The position numbers and the translations under genes were made by a program. This document shows, one piece after another, positions 62,816-64,000 of a stretch of DNA of 64,000 nucleotides (position 1 is the stretch's first letter; the number at the start of each line of letters is the position of its first letter). The stretch is from Versatilivorator sp963663845 (GTDB lineage Bacteria; Acidobacteriota; Terriglobia; Versatilivoradales; Versatilivoraceae). The notes beneath the pieces were generated by a model. It was not told where the DNA came from and did no database searches. It saw nothing but the letters and a program-made list of their open reading frames with translations. The stretch is taken from the NCBI GenBank assembly GCA_963663845.2, contig OY760650.2, positions 1,178,001-1,242,000 on the forward strand, in the 5' to 3' direction.

Positions 62816-63150
62816 CCTTGCCTGAAACAAACGCTTGCGCCTGGTGGATGAAAACCGGCTCATGGTCAAGCACGGGTATGTTTTTAATTAACATCGATGC
62901 ACAGGATGAACAGGATTCACAGGATTTTTTCTGGAGACGGCTGGCCGGTGTTCCCGGGCATCCGTGTTGCTTCTGGTAAAGCCATTGAACTTGAGCGTGG
63001 GTTTGCCGAATTGGATAAGCAGTTGCCCCTGAAATCCGCATGCGATCATCGCCAGAACTGGCGTCTCGTGCAGGAAGCTCTCATCCTGTTAATCCTGTTC
63101 ATCCTGTGCATCGATGTTCAATAATCTTGTTCCCGACAGGGCATGAACTT
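62816..63150 (-). repeat. Second repeat family, copy 2 (inverted relative to 21451-21795)
   Basis: The core 62890-63118 (229 bp) has the same AACATCGATGCACAGGAT and ATCCTGTGCATCGATGTT ends and tandem ATCCTGTNN words. The flanks CTTGCGCCTGGTGGATGAAAACCGG and GACAGGGCATGAACTTC match the flanks of copy 1 in inverse order. It carries no gene. Confidence 0.85.
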
Positions 63151-63151
63151 C

Positions 63152-63688
63152 TCTTGTTTCACCCTCGGATGATCTGCCCGGTAGGGCAGGGGTGGTGCTT
63201 GCCTGAAACAAACGGAAAAAAGAGTGATCCACGAAGACACACGAAGGACGACGAAGGGCCACCAAGCGGGACGGCTCTGCCGCATCGGCAGGGGCAGTGC
63301 CTCCTCGCGGAGCAAGAAGGATGGGAGGCGGCGCCTCTCCGGGAGCGCGGGCGTCTCGCCCGCATCCTCTGCGTTGGGTGGCCGCTCAGTTTCCTCGTTA
63401 TGCGGCACACGGCCACCCTGCCGGCAGGAAACGCCTGACACTGGGCTGGGCTGAAGCGGAATCGTGGCGCTGTTGCCGGTCGAGCCGGGTGGGAGAGAGG
63501 GGTGAGGCTGTGCCAGTGTTGTGCGGGCGGCACGCCCGCGCTCCCGGAGGGCTTCCTCCCGTGACGTCGTCGCAGCAAGCAGGTCCATTGGTCTTCGTGT
63601 CTATTCGTGTTCATTCGTGGTTCGCCTTTATTGACGATCGGGTGTTTCACTCTCGTATGGTCCACCCGGCAGGGCGGGGGCGGGGCTT
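63152..63688 (-). repeat. Array-type repeat, inverse orientation, with palindromic core copy 8
   Basis: TTTCACCCTCGGATGATCTGCC, AAACGGAAAAAAGAGTGATCC and CACGAAGACACACGAAGG lead into a core (63342-63545, 204 bp) starting GGGAGCGCGGGCG. The unit ends with CATTCGTGGTTCGCC and ATTGACGATCGGGTGTTTCACTCTCG. The flank next to the core has the CTCGCGGAGCAAGAAGG variant of copy 7. Open frames here are repeat artefacts. Confidence 0.88.
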
Positions 63689-64000
63689 ACCTGAAACAAA
63701 CGGAAAAAAGAGGGATCCAAGAAGACACACGAAGCACCACCAAGCGGGACGGCTCTGCCGCATCGGCAGGGGCAGTGCCTCCTCGCGGAGCAAGAAGGAT
63801 GGGAGGAGGCGCCCTTCCGGGAGCGCGGGCGTCTCGCCCGCATCCTCTGCGTTGGGTGGCCGCTCCGTTTCCCCGTGATGCGGCGCCCGGCCATCCTGCC
63901 GGCAGGAACGGCCTGGGCTCGGCTGAAGCGGAATCGTGGCGCCGTTGCCGGTCGAGCCGGGTGGGAGAGAGGGGTGAGGCTGTGCCAGTGTTGTGCGGGC
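63689..64000 (-). repeat. Array-type repeat with palindromic core copy 9, cut by the window edge
   Basis: The sequence from GAAACAAACGGAAAAAAGAGGG repeats the preceding unit closely; its core starts at 63819 and runs off the window. With the previous unit it forms a tandem pair with a period of about 477 bp, so a second array probably continues beyond 64000. Confidence 0.85.

Overview
The window is high-GC bacterial DNA. It fits a Gram-negative member of the Acidobacteriota: it has an LptD outer-membrane assembly gene, two secreted von Willebrand-type proteins of the kind expanded in that phylum, a planctomycete-type cytochrome/DUF1553 gene paired with a DUF1501 gene, and many secreted sugar-related enzymes. 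This assignment is inference from gene content; there is no rRNA here. I found no tRNA, rRNA, CRISPR array, phage or autonomous transposase gene.

Layout. (1) 1-15080 is a cell-surface locus. A giant secreted protein, at least 2376 residues and cut by the left edge, is read leftward (about 19 IPT/TIG domains, four Calx-beta-like domains, four Ig-like domains). It is divergent from a two-gene rightward unit: a leucine-rich-repeat protein and a subtilisin-like protease with CARDB domains and a distinctive C-terminal domain. (2) 15161-18494 is a leftward operon: PQQ-type beta-propeller with EF-hands, SDR, enolase-superfamily dehydratase. (3) 18617-21795 is a five-unit tandem repeat array followed by a second repeat family. 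(4) 21903-24909 is a rightward operon: sugar isomerase-like, second enolase-superfamily enzyme, 2-hydroxyacid dehydrogenase. (5) 24942-31142 is read leftward: DUF4432, small membrane protein, DapA-family aldolase, a frameshifted Cache protein, and a broken paralogue of the protease C-terminal domain that appears to be split by about 780 bp of foreign DNA. (6) 31718-36212 holds the DUF1549/DUF1553 and DUF1501 pair. (7) 36487-47111 holds SDR, creatininase family, sialidase, CehA/McbA-like PHP protein, Gfo/Idh/MocA, DUF1080, 2-hydroxyacid dehydrogenase and a CnaB-like repeat protein. (8) 47635-52700 holds a type III polyketide synthase, two VWFA proteins, a MoaD-MoaE fusion, an FmdB-like zinc ribbon and HU. 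(9) 53159-62774 is a housekeeping block: mutM, CCA-adding enzyme, lexA, ilvN, ilvB, lptD, RDD protein. (10) 62816-64000 holds more repeats, inverted relative to the array.

How it fits together. The dehydratases, SDRs, DapA-like aldolase, 2-hydroxyacid dehydrogenases, DUF4432, sialidase and DUF1080 proteins suggest breakdown of complex glycans and acid sugars, partly outside the cytoplasm. The left 15 kb looks like an adhesion or host/particle-interaction module. The most unusual non-coding signal is a mosaic of short repeats. A palindrome-ended element of 199 bp occurs nine times, with its length exactly kept in seven complete copies, inside a larger tandem unit. A separate element of about 220-230 bp has ATCGATGTT ends, and a third family is built on TAGTGG. 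They fill nearly all long intergenic gaps and in places supply stop codons or coding tails to neighbouring genes.
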